Of a stretch of DNA of 64,000 bases, positions 1 to 9,336 are shown piece by piece. The DNA lies in contig NZ_VIGW01000003.1 in the NCBI RefSeq assembly GCF_007858435.1, positions 372,001 through 436,000 of the forward strand, written 5' to 3'. The DNA is from Tsukamurella asaccharolytica (GTDB taxonomy: Bacteria > Actinomycetota > Actinomycetes > Mycobacteriales > Mycobacteriaceae). A model generated the notes under the pieces. It was given only the letters and a program-made list of their open reading frames with translations, was not told the origin of the DNA and did no database searches. Position numbers and translations under genes: made by a program. The number at the start of each line of letters is the position of its first letter. The stretch's first letter is position 1.

Positions 1-670
1 GCCGCAGGACGACGTCGGACGCGACGGCCTGCGCGGCCGCCCCGGACGCCACGGCACGCACCACGTCGGCGGAGACGGTCGGCTTGACGACCTCGGTGGG
101 CACGGTGATGTCGGTGGAGCCCGGCCAGGCCGCCGTGACGGCGTCGGCGGCCTTGGCGAGGTCGATCGTGTCACCGGCACGGGGTTCGACGGCCACCGGC
201 CTGCCGCCGCGGTAGATCACGGCGCCGTCGCCGGCCTGCGATGTCAGGGCGCCGGTGGCCTTCGTGATCGCCGCGTCGAAGACCTGGCGGTTCAGCGTGA
301 GCGCGGGGTCCACGTCCCGGTCGCGTACCAACCCGACCAGGTCGCGCAGCGGCGAACGCAGGTCGATCGCACGCTGCACGGTGCCCGGCACGTCCACGGC
401 CAGGCCGAGCTGCGCGGGCTGGAGCCGTACCTCGCCCTTGGCGGTGCGGAGCGTGATGGGCTCCGCATCCACCCGCTTCGCGGCATCCTCGAGGCGGTGG
501 ACGGCCTCGTCGCGGCCCATCGCCCCGAACTCGACCCCGACCGCGGTGGCCCCATGGACCGTCTCCGCGCGCCCCGCCTCCCAGACCGCGGCACCGCCCG
601 CCCCGAAGAGCAGAGCCACCGCCAGAACCAGGGCCGGGGCACGGCGCAGCGCCGTTCGAGTGCGAGTCAC
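1..670 (-). CDS. VanW-type envelope protein with peptidoglycan-binding-like domain, N-terminal part
   Basis: Reading from a GTG at 670 towards the left edge gives an open frame of 223 codons that leaves the window, so the C-terminus is missing. The start is basic (TRTRTALRR) and is followed by one hydrophobic helix (about residues 10-31), an uncleaved anchor or signal. After it comes an alpha/beta module (about residues 40-150, with TVHGATAVGVEFGAMGRDEA and RLEDAAKRVDAEPITLR) and the beginning of a second similar module. This is the layout of VanW/YoaR-like proteins that carry tandem putative peptidoglycan-binding domains before the VanW domain. The VanW domain itself lies outside the window, so the family name is an inference from the N-terminal modules. 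It is downstream of yebC on the same strand, with about 70 bp between them. Confidence 0.68.
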   Translation of the reverse strand, partial: MTRTRTALRRAPALVLAVALLFGAGGAAVWEAGRAETVHGATAVGVEFGAMGRDEAVHRLEDAAKRVDAEPITLRTAKGEVRLQPAQLGLAVDVPGTVQRAIDLRSPLRDLVGLVRDRDVDPALTLNRQVFDAAITKATGALTSQAGDGAVIYRGGRPVAVEPRAGDTIDLAKAADAVTAAWPGSTDITVPTEVVKPTVSADVVRAVASGAAAQAVASDVVLR

Positions 671-739
671 AAACTGAGAATATCCTGACGCGCTATTACC
701 GCGCAGCAGGGGCGATGCGGTACCGCAATCTTAGGGCAT

Positions 740-1495
740 TTAGTCTTCGTCGAGCTGGGCCAGGACCTCGTCGGAGATGTCGACGTTGGTGTACACGTTC
801 TGCACGTCGTCGCTGTCCTCCAGCGCGTCGACCAGCTTGAAGACCTTTCGCGCGCCGTCGGCGTCGACGGGGACCTCGACCGACGCTCGGAAGCCGGACT
901 CGGCCGACTCGTAGTCGATGCCGGCCTCCTGCAGCGCGCTGCGCACCGCGACGAGATCGGTCGGCTCCGCGATGATCTCGAACTGATCACCCAGGTCGCT
1001 GATCTCCTCGGCGCCCGCGTCCAGCACGGCCATCAGCACGTCGTCCTCCGCCTGGCCGTTCTTGTCCAGGGTCACGATGCCCTTGCGGGTGAACAGGTAC
1101 GCGACCGAGCCCGGATCGGCCATGTTGCCGCCGTTGCGGGTCATCGCGACGCGGACCTCGCCCGCGGCGCGGTTGCGGTTATCGGTGAGGCACTCGATGA
1201 GGACCGCCACGCCGTTCGGGCCGTAACCCTCGTACATGATGGTCTGCCAGTCGGCGCCGCCGGCCTCCTCGCCGCCACCGCGCTTGCGGGCGCGCTCGAT
1301 GTTGTCGTTGGGGACCGAGGTCTTCTTCGCCTTCTGGATGGCGTCGTAGAGCGTCGGGTTGCCGTCGGGATCGCTACCACCGGTGCGCGCGGCGACCTCG
1401 ATGTTCTTGATCAGCTTGGCGAAGAGCTTGCCCCGCTTGGCGTCGATCGCCGCCTTCTTGTGCTTGGTGGTGGCCCATTTGGAATGACCGCTCAT
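740..1495 (-). CDS. yebC: YebC/PmpR family regulatory protein
   Basis: 251 aa, the usual length of the YebC/PmpR (TACO1-like) family. It opens with the family signature [19 protein letters not shown] and continues with the conserved [15 protein letters not shown] and the [12 protein letters not shown] loop; the acidic C-terminal half carries the two other domains. Family members were long called DNA-binding regulators; more recent work links several of them to ribosomes and relief of stalling at proline-rich stretches. Which role applies here cannot be read from sequence. In mycobacteria this gene sits next to pdxT and the PIM operon, as it does here (with one extra gene inserted). Cytosolic. 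Confidence 0.95.
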   Translation of the reverse strand: MSGHSKWATTKHKKAAIDAKRGKLFAKLIKNIEVAARTGGSDPDGNPTLYDAIQKAKKTSVPNDNIERARKRGGGEEAGGADWQTIMYEGYGPNGVAVLIECLTDNRNRAAGEVRVAMTRNGGNMADPGSVAYLFTRKGIVTLDKNGQAEDDVLMAVLDAGAEEISDLGDQFEIIAEPTDLVAVRSALQEAGIDYESAESGFRASVEVPVDADGARKVFKLVDALEDSDDVQNVYTNVDISDEVLAQLDED

Positions 1496-1540
1496 CGATC
1501 CCTCGATTCCGTTCAGGTGCGCTGTCTCAACCCTGCGAGT

Positions 1541-2932
1541 TTACGTGAACGCCTTCTCCAGCTCGGTCAACGCGTCCTCGAGGTGGTGGACGAGGCGTTG
1601 CACGTGCGGGACCGACGTCCGGCACGCGGTGATGCCGAACTCCAGGTTCCGGTTGTTGGTGCAGATCGTGATGTTCGCCGCCTGCCCCTCCCACGGGATG
1701 GACGCCGGGTACACGCCGTCGAGGTGCGCGCCGTTCCAGTACATCGCCTCGCGCGGGCCCGGGACGTTCGAGATCACCAGGTTGAAGGGCGGGCGCGCGC
1801 CGCTCGGGTATCCGGGCAGCATGCCCGGGGCGAGGCCGGCGATGTTCGCGGCGCTGAGCGCCAGCACCTGCAGCGGCGACAGCTCCCCCATCACCCTGCG
1901 GGCCGCGCGCACCGAGTCCTGGATCGTCGTGACCCGGGCGACGGGGTCGGTCAGGTCGGTCGCCAAGGTGGCGATGACGGCGCCGACGGCGTTCGACGAG
2001 GACTCCGCCCCCTCCTTGCGCAGCGAGACCGGCACCATCGCCGTGAGCGAGCGATCGGGCAAGGCGTTCAGCTCGTCCAGGTAGGCGCGCAGGGCGCCGC
2101 CGCACATAGCGAGCACGATGTCGTTGACCGTCGCGCCCGCCTTCTGCCGCACCGCGTCGATCCGGTCGAGCGAGTACGACTGCGCGACGAACCGGCGCGC
2201 GCCGCCGATCGGCACGTTGAAGATGGTGTGCGGGGCTTGGAAGGGCGCCTTGTAGTCGTGATCCTGGATGGACGTGCGCGCGACCTTGAGGGAGGCCGGG
2301 AGCATGCCCAGCACCTCGCCGGTCAGGCCGCCGATCTGCTTCGCCGTGCTGAGTGGGTTGAACGGCAGCAGCCCCTTGGGGGCCTCCTCGGCCGGCGTGA
2401 CCTTCCTGCGGCGCCCGAGGCCCGGTTGCCAGACCACGAGCCCCTCGCGATCGTCCGGATCGGGCGAGAGCGCCAGGGTCATGTACCGCAGGGCGGAGAC
2501 CCCGTCGACCAGGGAGTGGTGCACCTTGTAGTAGACGGCGAAGCGGCCGTCCTCGAGGCCCTCGACGACGTGCACCTCCCACATGGGGCGATGCCGGTCC
2601 AGGAGCGCCTCGTGCCACAGGGAGACCTGCTGGAAGAGCTCGCGGATGCGCCCGGGCTCCGGTAGTGCGGAATGCCGGACGTGGTACTCGAGGTCGATCG
2701 AGTCGACCTCGGACCACCACGTGGTGCCGAGGATCCCGACGGGGTCGGCGGGGCGGCGGCCGAATTTCGAGCTGACCGCCGTGTGCGAGCGCATCGTGTC
2801 GACCACGGAACGCACGTAGTCGGGCCCCGCGCCCTCGGGCGGCGTGAACAACTGCAGTCCGCCGACGTGCATCGGATGCTCGCGCGATTCCGCCATCAGG
2901 AACATCGAATCCGTCAACGGCATGTAGCTCAC
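1541..2932 (-). CDS. WS/DGAT/MGAT-family O-acyltransferase
   Basis: 463 aa from a GTG at 2932 preceded by GGGGAG at 7 bp; the open frame reaches back to 2974 but the family normally begins at the MPLTDSMFLM motif just after this GTG, and this start also avoids overlap with pdxT. It carries the acyl-transfer motif HHSLVDG (HHxxxDG) at about residue 130 and the second motif NVPGP near the C-terminus, typical of wax ester synthase/acyl-CoA:diacylglycerol acyltransferases. These enzymes make triacylglycerol or wax esters from acyl-CoA at the membrane face of lipid droplets. Actinobacteria hold many paralogues, so the acceptor cannot be assigned. It stands 25 bp after pdxT and may be co-transcribed with it; M. 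tuberculosis has no such gene at this place. Confidence 0.9.
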   Translation of the reverse strand: MSYMPLTDSMFLMAESREHPMHVGGLQLFTPPEGAGPDYVRSVVDTMRSHTAVSSKFGRRPADPVGILGTTWWSEVDSIDLEYHVRHSALPEPGRIRELFQQVSLWHEALLDRHRPMWEVHVVEGLEDGRFAVYYKVHHSLVDGVSALRYMTLALSPDPDDREGLVVWQPGLGRRRKVTPAEEAPKGLLPFNPLSTAKQIGGLTGEVLGMLPASLKVARTSIQDHDYKAPFQAPHTIFNVPIGGARRFVAQSYSLDRIDAVRQKAGATVNDIVLAMCGGALRAYLDELNALPDRSLTAMVPVSLRKEGAESSSNAVGAVIATLATDLTDPVARVTTIQDSVRAARRVMGELSPLQVLALSAANIAGLAPGMLPGYPSGARPPFNLVISNVPGPREAMYWNGAHLDGVYPASIPWEGQAANITICTNNRNLEFGITACRTSVPHVQRLVHHLEDALTELEKAFT

Positions 2933-2957
2933 GGCGCCACTCCCCTCTCCGTCGGCG

Positions 2958-3563
2958 TCATCGCCGCCGGACACTGTCCACGAAGCGCCGGTGGATCCTC
3001 AGATCACCGGTGACCTCGGGATGAAAGGATGTGGCCATTGTCACACCCTGGCGAACAGCGACCACCGTACCCGCCGTCGGCCCCGCGCCCGCAGGCACCC
3101 TCGCCAGCACCTCGACGCCCTCGCCCACCCGCTCCACCCACGGCGCGCGGATGAAGACCGCGCGCACCGGCGCACCGTCGACGCCGGCGACCGCGAGATC
3201 CGTCTCGAAGGAGTCCACCTGCCGGCCGAAGGCGTTCCTGCGGACCGTCATGTCGATCGCGCCGAGGCACCGCGCGTCCGGGCGGGTGTCGAGCACCTCC
3301 GACGCCAGCAGGATCATCCCGGCGCAGGAGCCGTAGGCGGGCAGGCCCGCGCCGAGGGCCTCGCGGAGCGGGTCGAAGAGGTCGAAGACGCCGAGCAGGC
3401 GGCTCATCGTGGTCGACTCCCCACCGGGGATGACGATGCCGTCCACCGCGGCGAGGTCAGCCGCGGTGCGCACCGCGGTGGTGGCGGCGCCGACCGCCTC
3501 GAGCGCGTGGCGGTGCTCGCGCACGTCACCCTGGAGAGCGAGCACCCCGATCCGTACGGTCAC
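2958..3563 (-). CDS. pdxT: Pyridoxal 5'-phosphate synthase glutaminase subunit PdxT
   Basis: 201 aa class I glutamine amidotransferase. It hydrolyses glutamine and channels ammonia to PdxS in the DXP-independent route to pyridoxal 5'-phosphate. Visible hallmarks are [13 protein letters not shown] at the N-terminus, the PGGEST loop (about 47-52), the nucleophile in AYGSCAGM (Cys80) and the His-Glu pair in TSFHPEV near the C-terminus. The start is a GTG at 3563. The partner pdxS lies 3 kb upstream on the same strand (6643-7548), separated by tesB, a phosphatase and an RDD-FHA protein; in M. tuberculosis only tesB2 lies between them. Confidence 0.95.
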   Translation of the reverse strand: MTVRIGVLALQGDVREHRHALEAVGAATTAVRTAADLAAVDGIVIPGGESTTMSRLLGVFDLFDPLREALGAGLPAYGSCAGMILLASEVLDTRPDARCLGAIDMTVRRNAFGRQVDSFETDLAVAGVDGAPVRAVFIRAPWVERVGEGVEVLARVPAGAGPTAGTVVAVRQGVTMATSFHPEVTGDLRIHRRFVDSVRRR

Positions 3564-3590
3564 GGGGAGCCAGCCTAATCCGCGGCACGA

Positions 3591-4415
3591 TCACGACCGG
3601 AAGCGGTGCAGGCCCTCCTGGATGACGACGGCGACGAGCGCACCGTCGCGCGCGAAGATCCGCCCCGCGGTCAGCGCCCGCCCGCCCCCGGCCGACGGTG
3701 ACGTCTGGTCGTACAGGAGCCACTCGTCGGCCCGGAAGGGCCGCAGGAACCACATGGCGTGGTCGAGCGAGGCCACCTGGGTGTCGACGCCCGGGTGCGC
3801 GACCCGCGCCGACCCGAGGAGCGTCATGTCGCTCATGTAGGCGAGCGCGCTCACGTGGGTGTTCTGATCGTCAGGCAGGCGTTTGATGTGCCGGAACCAC
3901 ACCTGCTGGTGCACTGCCCGGCCCGCGTACGGGGCCGTCTCTTCCTGCGGGACGATCCGGATGTCCCAATCGCTCCACTCCGCGAACAGCCCGAGGCTCT
4001 CGCGGGTGGCGTTGGGGTCCTCGCGCGGGCTCAGCACCGACTCGGGGTCGCGGGTCGGCGGCATCTCATCGGCGTGCTCGATGCCCTCCTGCCCCGGGAG
4101 CTGGAAGGACGCCGACATGGAGAAGATCGCCTCGCCGTCCTGCACGCCGTTCACGCGACGGGTGCAGAAGGACCGGCCGTCGCGGATGCGGTCCACGAGG
4201 AAGACGGTGTCCGCATCGGGGTTGCCCGGCCGGAGGAAGTACCCGTGCAGCGAGTGCACCTGCATCGTGTCGGGAACGGTCTCGATCGCCGAACGCAGGG
4301 CTTGCCCGGCGACCTGACCGCCGAACGTCCGGGCCAACACCGACGGTGCGTGCATGCCGCGGAAGATGTCGCGGTCGATCTGCTCGAGACTCAGCAGCGC
4401 TTCGATGTCAGCCAC
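3591..4415 (-). CDS. tesB: Acyl-CoA thioesterase II (TesB family)
   Basis: 274 aa double-hotdog thioesterase that hydrolyses acyl-CoA to free fatty acid and CoA. The N-terminal hotdog holds RTFGGQVAGQAL and MQVHSLHGYFLRPGN, and the C-terminal hotdog holds LAYMSDMTLLG with the active-site Asp, then the conserved SLDHAMWFLRPFRADEWLLYDQ region (given here only to show the second fold). Length and both motifs match TesB. The GTG start at 4415 is followed by MADIEALLSLEQI, the usual N-terminus. It is 27 bp from pdxT and likely in the same transcript, the arrangement seen in mycobacteria (Rv2605c). Confidence 0.93.
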   Translation of the reverse strand: MADIEALLSLEQIDRDIFRGMHAPSVLARTFGGQVAGQALRSAIETVPDTMQVHSLHGYFLRPGNPDADTVFLVDRIRDGRSFCTRRVNGVQDGEAIFSMSASFQLPGQEGIEHADEMPPTRDPESVLSPREDPNATRESLGLFAEWSDWDIRIVPQEETAPYAGRAVHQQVWFRHIKRLPDDQNTHVSALAYMSDMTLLGSARVAHPGVDTQVASLDHAMWFLRPFRADEWLLYDQTSPSAGGGRALTAGRIFARDGALVAVVIQEGLHRFRS

Positions 4416-4435
4416 GGGGGATGACTCTACTCAGG

Positions 4436-5239
4436 TCACCGGTCCGGATCGGTCTGTTCCGTGGTGGCGTCCACCACGATCACCGTGACGTTGTCGCGGC
4501 CACCCGCGTTGAGCGCCGCGGCGACGAGTTGATCGGCGCACTCGTCGATCGGCGCATCGCTGTCGAGGATCTGCCGGATCTCGTCGTCGGTGAGCTCGCC
4601 GTTGAGACCGTCGGAACACACCAGCAGCTTCTCGTGGGGCTGCGCCGGCACGATCCAGAAGTCCGCGTCGGGTTCCATCCCGGCGCCCAGGGCGCGGGTG
4701 ATGACGTTGCGGCGCGGGTCGACGCGGGCCTGTTCGGGGCTGAGGAAGCCGCCGCTGATGAGCTCCTGGACCTGGGAGTGATCGACGGTGAGCTGCTCGA
4801 AGTAGCCCTCCGCGAGCCGGTAAGTGCGCGAATCGCCGATGTTGACCACGAGCCAGTGCGGCACGCCCTCGTACGTGGTGAGCAGCACGCCGGTCACCGT
4901 GGTGCCCGCACGCTTGCCGGTCTCCGTGTCGATGGCCTCGATGGCGGCGTGCGCGTCGCGCAGCCGGTCGACGACCTGCTCCATCACGACCTGCGCGTCC
5001 GCCAGCTCCGGCCCGAAGACCTCCGCCAGCGCCTCGAGGGCGGCGGCCGAGGCCACCTCGCCGGCGTCGTGGCCGCCCATGCCGTCGGCGAGCAGGAACA
5101 TGCCGGGGCCGGTGAGCGCACCGTCCTCGTTGGTCATGCGCACCCGACCGGGATTGCTGATGGCGACCCATTTCATGGACACGCCACCCAGCGCCCCGTA
5201 GACGATCTCAGAGCGCGCTTCCCCCGCTTCCGCAGTCAT
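4436..5239 (-). CDS. PP2C-family serine/threonine phosphatase
   Basis: 267 aa. The open frame extends to 5383, but the ATG at 5239 overlaps the stop codon of the upstream RDD-FHA gene in an ATGA, which fixes the start. All metal-binding motifs of PPM/PP2C phosphatases are present: NPGRVRMTNEDG, LADGMGGHDAGEVAS, the NIGDSRTYRL strand, VCSDGLNGELTDDE and GGRDNVTVIVV. It removes phosphate from Ser/Thr residues using two metal ions. There is no transmembrane segment, unlike mycobacterial PstP, so the enzyme should be cytosolic. Translational coupling to the FHA protein, and a receptor kinase gene just upstream at 7752-9327, suggest a dedicated phospho-signalling set; partners are inferred, not shown. 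Confidence 0.93.
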   Translation of the reverse strand: MTAEAGEARSEIVYGALGGVSMKWVAISNPGRVRMTNEDGALTGPGMFLLADGMGGHDAGEVASAAALEALAEVFGPELADAQVVMEQVVDRLRDAHAAIEAIDTETGKRAGTTVTGVLLTTYEGVPHWLVVNIGDSRTYRLAEGYFEQLTVDHSQVQELISGGFLSPEQARVDPRRNVITRALGAGMEPDADFWIVPAQPHEKLLVCSDGLNGELTDDEIRQILDSDAPIDECADQLVAAALNAGGRDNVTVIVVDATTEQTDPDR

Positions 5240-6543
5240 CCGCCGAACACCTTGAAGCTGCGCTGCCCCATATGCACGACGCTGCCCTTCTCCACGGCGT
5301 ACCTGACTCCCTTGGTGAGCTCGGTCCACGAATCGCCCAGTGCGATCGCCGAACCGTTCGTCGAGCCCATGTCCTCGACCCACAGTTCACCGCGGGTGAT
5401 GCCGAACAGCAGGTGGGTCTTCGACACCGAAGCGGTGTCGTCGACCAGAACGTGCTTGGTGACCTTCGACGAGTCGGCGCCCTGCGGGAGGACCGGCTCG
5501 CGGCCGATGATGCCGTCGCCGCGGACGTCGACCGAGTGCCCGTCGTCGAAGCGCAACACGATCGGCGCGCCGCCCGTCGGCGCGGGTGCGGCCGGGCGCG
5601 CCTGCTCCGGCCGACCCTGCGGCGGCTGGCCGGCGGCCGGCTGAGCGGCGGGCGGCTGACCGGGGCCGGGCGCCGGGATGCGGGGCTGGCCGCTGGGGCC
5701 CGTGGGCCCGCTGGGGCGCGGAGCGAACTGTTGGGGCGCCTGCGGCGGCTGCGGCTCCGGCAGGGACGAGAACGGGGCGGCCGGCGGCAGGGCGGTCGTG
5801 GGCTCGTCGCCGTCGCCGGGCGGCGGGCCGAAACGCGGCGGGATCGGACGCAGGCCGGGCACGTCGTCCGGCAGCGGCGGGAGCGACGGGGGCTGGAGCC
5901 GCTCGCGGGGCTCGTCGACCGCGACGACCTCGGTGTCCGCACCGGCGCCGAGCGCATCGACACGGGTCTCGTCCGGCAGCGGGGTGGGAATGCGCTGCAG
6001 GGTGTTGTCGGACTCGCCGGTGCCGAGGCCGCCGAGCCGGTCCGACGGGGCCACCGGCTGCGCGCGGGCCGCGAGCGCGACGTCGGCGGCGTCGACCACG
6101 GTGGACTTCGAGGCCTTCTCGTGGACGCCGCGGCGGCCACCGTCGGCCAGGATCGACCAGGCCGGGAGGTAGACGAGCGGCGCCAGGACGTTGAAGACCA
6201 GCGAGCGGATCGCGGACGAGGGGAAGCCGATCCGGCGGTGGGACTGCGCGTCGACCACCGTGAGGCCGGCGAGCAGCTTGCCGGGGCTGGCGCCGTAGAC
6301 GCCGTGGAGCACGATCGACGCGACGATCGCCACGGCGGCGCCGATACCCAGGAACGCCCAGCCGAGGTCGAGCCCCGCAACGACGTTCACGATCAGGGCG
6401 ATGGCGACCACCGCCGACGCGATGCACAGATCGGCGACGTACGCGAGCACGCGCAGCACCGCGGGAGCCGCCTCCACCTGCGATCCGCCCAGGGACGTCT
6501 GGGCCCCGTACTCCTGGGTGGCCCTGGCCGTTGCTTGGTCTGA
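5236..6543 (-). CDS. RDD membrane protein with C-terminal FHA domain
   Basis: 435 aa from the ATG at 6543 (MSDQATARATQE); the frame is open to 6597 but the extra residues are basic and unlike a natural N-terminus. Residues about 30-165 form an RDD domain with three membrane helices (VLAYVADLCIASAVVAIALI is the first), followed by a long Pro/Ala/Gly/Gln-rich linker (about 170-320) and a C-terminal FHA domain with the phosphothreonine-binding residues in GDGIIGREP, SVSKTHLLF and EDMGSTNGSAI. It should dock a pThr protein at the membrane. It overlaps the PP2C gene by 4 bp, so the two are likely made together; the natural pThr source could be the neighbouring kinase. Confidence 0.88.
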   Translation of the reverse strand, partial: SDQATARATQEYGAQTSLGGSQVEAAPAVLRVLAYVADLCIASAVVAIALIVNVVAGLDLGWAFLGIGAAVAIVASIVLHGVYGASPGKLLAGLTVVDAQSHRRIGFPSSAIRSLVFNVLAPLVYLPAWSILADGGRRGVHEKASKSTVVDAADVALAARAQPVAPSDRLGGLGTGESDNTLQRIPTPLPDETRVDALGAGADTEVVAVDEPRERLQPPSLPPLPDDVPGLRPIPPRFGPPPGDGDEPTTALPPAAPFSSLPEPQPPQAPQQFAPRPSGPTGPSGQPRIPAPGPGQPPAAQPAAGQPPQGRPEQARPAAPAPTGGAPIVLRFDDGHSVDVRGDGIIGREPVLPQGADSSKVTKHVLVDDTASVSKTHLLFGITRGELWVEDMGSTNGSAIALGDSWTELTKGVRYAVEKGSVVHMGQRSFKVFGG

Positions 6544-6642
6544 CATCCTCCGCCTCACTGCTTTCAGTTCCGTTCCGCGTCTGCCCGACACGCGCATCTC
6601 GACGCTAGCGCGAATCGTCGGACACCGGCGGGCGACATGCCG

Positions 6643-7548
6643 TTACCAGCCGCGTTCCGCCAGGCGGTGCGGCTGCGGGATGTCATCGACATTGATTCCG
6701 ACCATCGCCTCGCCCAGCCCGCGCGAGACCTCGGCGAGCTTGCCGGGGGAGTCGAAGAAGGTCGTGGCCGCGACGATCGCCTTGGCCCGCTGCTCGGGGT
6801 TGCCCGACTTGAAGATGCCCGAGCCCACGAAAACGCCCTCGGCGCCGAGCTGCATCATCATCGCCGCGTCGGCCGGGGTGGCGATGCCGCCCGCGGTGAA
6901 GAGCGTGACCGGCAGCTTGCCGTTCTTGGCGACCTCGACGACCAGGTCGTACGGCGCCTGCAGTTCCTTGGCCGCGACGTACAGCTCGTCCTCGGGCAGC
7001 GAGGTCAGGCGGCGGATCTCGTCGCGGATCTTGCGCATGTGCGTGGTGGCGTTCGAGACGTCGCCGGTGCCGGCCTCGCCCTTGCTGCGGATCATCGCGG
7101 CGCCCTCGGTGATGCGGCGCAGCGCCTCGCCCAGATTCGTCGCGCCGCACACGAAGGGCACGGTGAAGGCGAACTTGTCGATGTGGTTGCTGTAGTCGGC
7201 CGGGGTCAGGACCTCGGACTCGTCGATGTAGTCCACCCCGAGGGCCTGCAGGATCTGCGCCTCCACGAAGTGGCCGATGCGGGCCTTCGCCATGACCGGG
7301 ATGCCGACGGCCTCGATGATCCCGTCGATCATGTCCGGGTCCGACATGCGGCTCACGCCGCCCTGCGCGCGGATGTCTGCGGGCACGCGCTCGAGCGCCA
7401 TGACCGCGACCGCACCGGCGTCCTCGGCGATCTTCGCCTGCTCGGGGGTCACCACGTCCATGATCACGCCGCCCTTGAGCATCTCGGCCATCCCCCGCTT
7501 GACGCGGGCGGTGCCGGTGACGGGTGCGGTCTGGGGATCAGTGGTCAC
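6643..7548 (-). CDS. pdxS: Pyridoxal 5'-phosphate synthase lyase subunit PdxS
   Basis: 301 aa beta/alpha-barrel enzyme that condenses ribose 5-phosphate, glyceraldehyde 3-phosphate and ammonia (from PdxT) to PLP. The two catalytic lysines sit in VMAKARIGH and [12 protein letters not shown]; other near-invariant runs are [23 protein letters not shown] and [12 protein letters not shown]. Length is normal. The spacing to the RDD-FHA gene downstream is about 100 bp. The 203 bp between its start and the kinase stop contain a hairpin (7626-7645), so pdxS probably has its own promoter there. No TRSs for a MocR-type PdxR regulator gene are seen next to it. Confidence 0.97.
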   Translation of the reverse strand: MTTDPQTAPVTGTARVKRGMAEMLKGGVIMDVVTPEQAKIAEDAGAVAVMALERVPADIRAQGGVSRMSDPDMIDGIIEAVGIPVMAKARIGHFVEAQILQALGVDYIDESEVLTPADYSNHIDKFAFTVPFVCGATNLGEALRRITEGAAMIRSKGEAGTGDVSNATTHMRKIRDEIRRLTSLPEDELYVAAKELQAPYDLVVEVAKNGKLPVTLFTAGGIATPADAAMMMQLGAEGVFVGSGIFKSGNPEQRAKAIVAATTFFDSPGKLAEVSRGLGEAMVGINVDDIPQPHRLAERGW

Positions 7549-7625
7549 TGACGGGTCTCCTCATGGCTCGGACGTGTGAGGCTCCAGTATTCCCGATGCC
7601 GGTGCGCGGTTTCGAGCCCGGGTCA

Positions 7626-7645
7626 CACCGTCGGTTCCGACGGTG
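7626..7645 (-). terminator. Perfect 9-bp hairpin between kinase and pdxS
   Basis: CACCGTCGG and CCGACGGTG form a perfect 9-bp stem with a 2-base centre in the 203-bp gap downstream of the kinase gene and upstream of pdxS. There is no T-run, so it may be a GC-type terminator for the kinase transcript or a dyad operator near the pdxS promoter. Confidence 0.45.
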
Positions 7646-7751
7646 ACGCCCACGTCCTCCCGCGGGGGTTCTTCACTCGTCATCAGGCTGCAACCCGCGT
7701 ACGGGTCAACACCTCCCGCGGGAGCAACGGGCGACCCGCACGCGATCTCGG

Positions 7752-9327
7752 TCAGCGCGTCCACACCAACCGGGCGGGCTCGGACGCCACCGGCCGACCG
7801 TCGCCGCGAGCGATGTTCAGCCCGCTCCCCGTGACGGTGTAGATCGTGTCGTTGCGCGCCTCGCCCTGCGCGTTGGTGTTCCGCGCGCGGTACACGCCCG
7901 GGCCGGTGTTCGTCGCGGGCAGCGTGAGTCCGCTGTTGTCGCCCGACGCGCGCGCGCCGCGGTAGGTGTACGTGCCGCCAGAGCTGCAGATCACCACGCG
8001 CGAGCCCGATCCCGCGCCGGAGGTCAGCATCGCGAGCTCGAGCGTCTCGCCGCCGGCGCACCGGGCGGGGCTGCCGACGAAGCCGTAGGCGTCCGTGCCG
8101 GGGACCGTCGGTGCCGGTGGCGAGTCGGAGGCGCCGACCGGCGCCGTCGACGAGGGCACGACCGCCGGCGCACCCGTCGTCGGTGCTTCGGCCGTCGTCG
8201 GCGCCGGGCCCGTCGTCGGTGCCGCGGCCGTCGAGTCACTGCCCCGTACGAGGGCGAAGTAGCCGACCGCCAGGAGCGCGACGACCAGCACTGCCACGAG
8301 CGCGGCCAGCGCGATGACCCGGCCGTTGCCCTGCGGCTCGGTCCCGCCCGGACCGGTCGGCGCCGGCGTCGCGGGTGACGCGTACGCGGGGATCGGGGTG
8401 GGCGGCGGGGTCGGGCGGATCGTCGTGGCGGCCGCGGGCATCGGAGGTCGGTGCGGTGACGTCGGCCCGACGGTGGGCCGTCCGTCCGGGCGCGCGGCGA
8501 CGAGTGCAGCCCGGAACGCGCGTGCGAACTCGGCGTTGTCGGCGTAGCGGTCGTGCGGCTGCTTCGCCATGGCGCGCGCGAAGACCGCGGCCAGACCGGG
8601 CGGCAGCCCGGCGAGCCTCGACGCCGGATCGGGAACGGGCGCGCTGAGATGCGCCATCATCACCGAGCTGGGCGACCCGGGCCCGAACGGCGGCCCACCG
8701 GTGAGCAGCTCGAAGGCCGTGCACGCCAGCGCGTACTCGTCGGCGCGGTTGTCGATCGGGTTGCCCTCGATCACCTCGGGCGCGAGGTAGGCCATGGTCC
8801 CGACGGCCATGCCGGTGCCCGTGAGCGAACTGGCCTCGTCGCTCGCCTTGGCGATCCCGAAGTCCACGAGCTTCACGTCGACGGGCCGCCCCGGCCGCAC
8901 GGCCGCGAGGAGGATGTTGCCGGGTTTGACGTCGCGATGCGTCAGCCGGCTCGGTCCACGCCCAGTCGAGGGCACTGCCCACCTGGTCGATCACGTCCGC
9001 GACCATCACCGGCGGCAGGGGCCCGCGCGTGCGCAGGTACTGGGCCGCGTCCTCGCCCTCGACGTACTCCATCGCGAGCCAGAGCCGGCCCTCGTATTCA
9101 CCGCGGTCGTGGATGGTGACGATGTTGGGGTGCCGCAGCCCCGCCAGGATGTCGGCCTCCCGCAGAAATCGCGCGGCGAAGCTCGGATCGGCGCCGAGTT
9201 GCGGGCCGAGCAGCTTCAGCGCGTCCTGCCGCGGCAGGCGCGGGTGCTCGACGAGGAAGACCTCCCCCATCCCACCCGCGCCGAGCCGTCGCACCACCCG
9301 GTACCCGGAGATCTCCTTCGGTGACAT
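7752..9327 (-). pseudogene. Receptor Ser/Thr protein kinase (PknB-like), interrupted by a one-base frameshift
   Basis: Two overlapping frames together encode a transmembrane Hanks-type kinase of about 525 aa. The first (from ATG 9327) has the glycine loop RRLGAGGMGEVFLVEH, the lysine in DALKLLG and the helix alpha-C region, and goes out of frame right after SALDWAW. The second carries THRDVKPGNILL, VDFGIAK (DFG), the APEV motif, a Pro/Thr-rich juxtamembrane stretch, one helix (VIALAALVAVLVVALLAVGY) and an extracellular domain of about 170 residues with no recognisable family. Dropping one base in the CCGGCTC at 8946-8952 restores a continuous catalytic loop of normal length (six residues between LDWA and HRD). 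So it is either a recent mutation or a sequencing error. As written, the N-terminal fragment lacks the catalytic Asp and would be inactive. Confidence 0.88.
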
Positions 9328-9336
9328 CGTTTCCCC

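Noticed and set aside
255-677. A 140-codon plus-strand frame at the left end
   Set aside because: The minus-strand GTG at 670 opens a frame with a membrane helix and recognisable peptidoglycan-binding-like modules; the plus-strand frame is Ser/Arg-rich noise.
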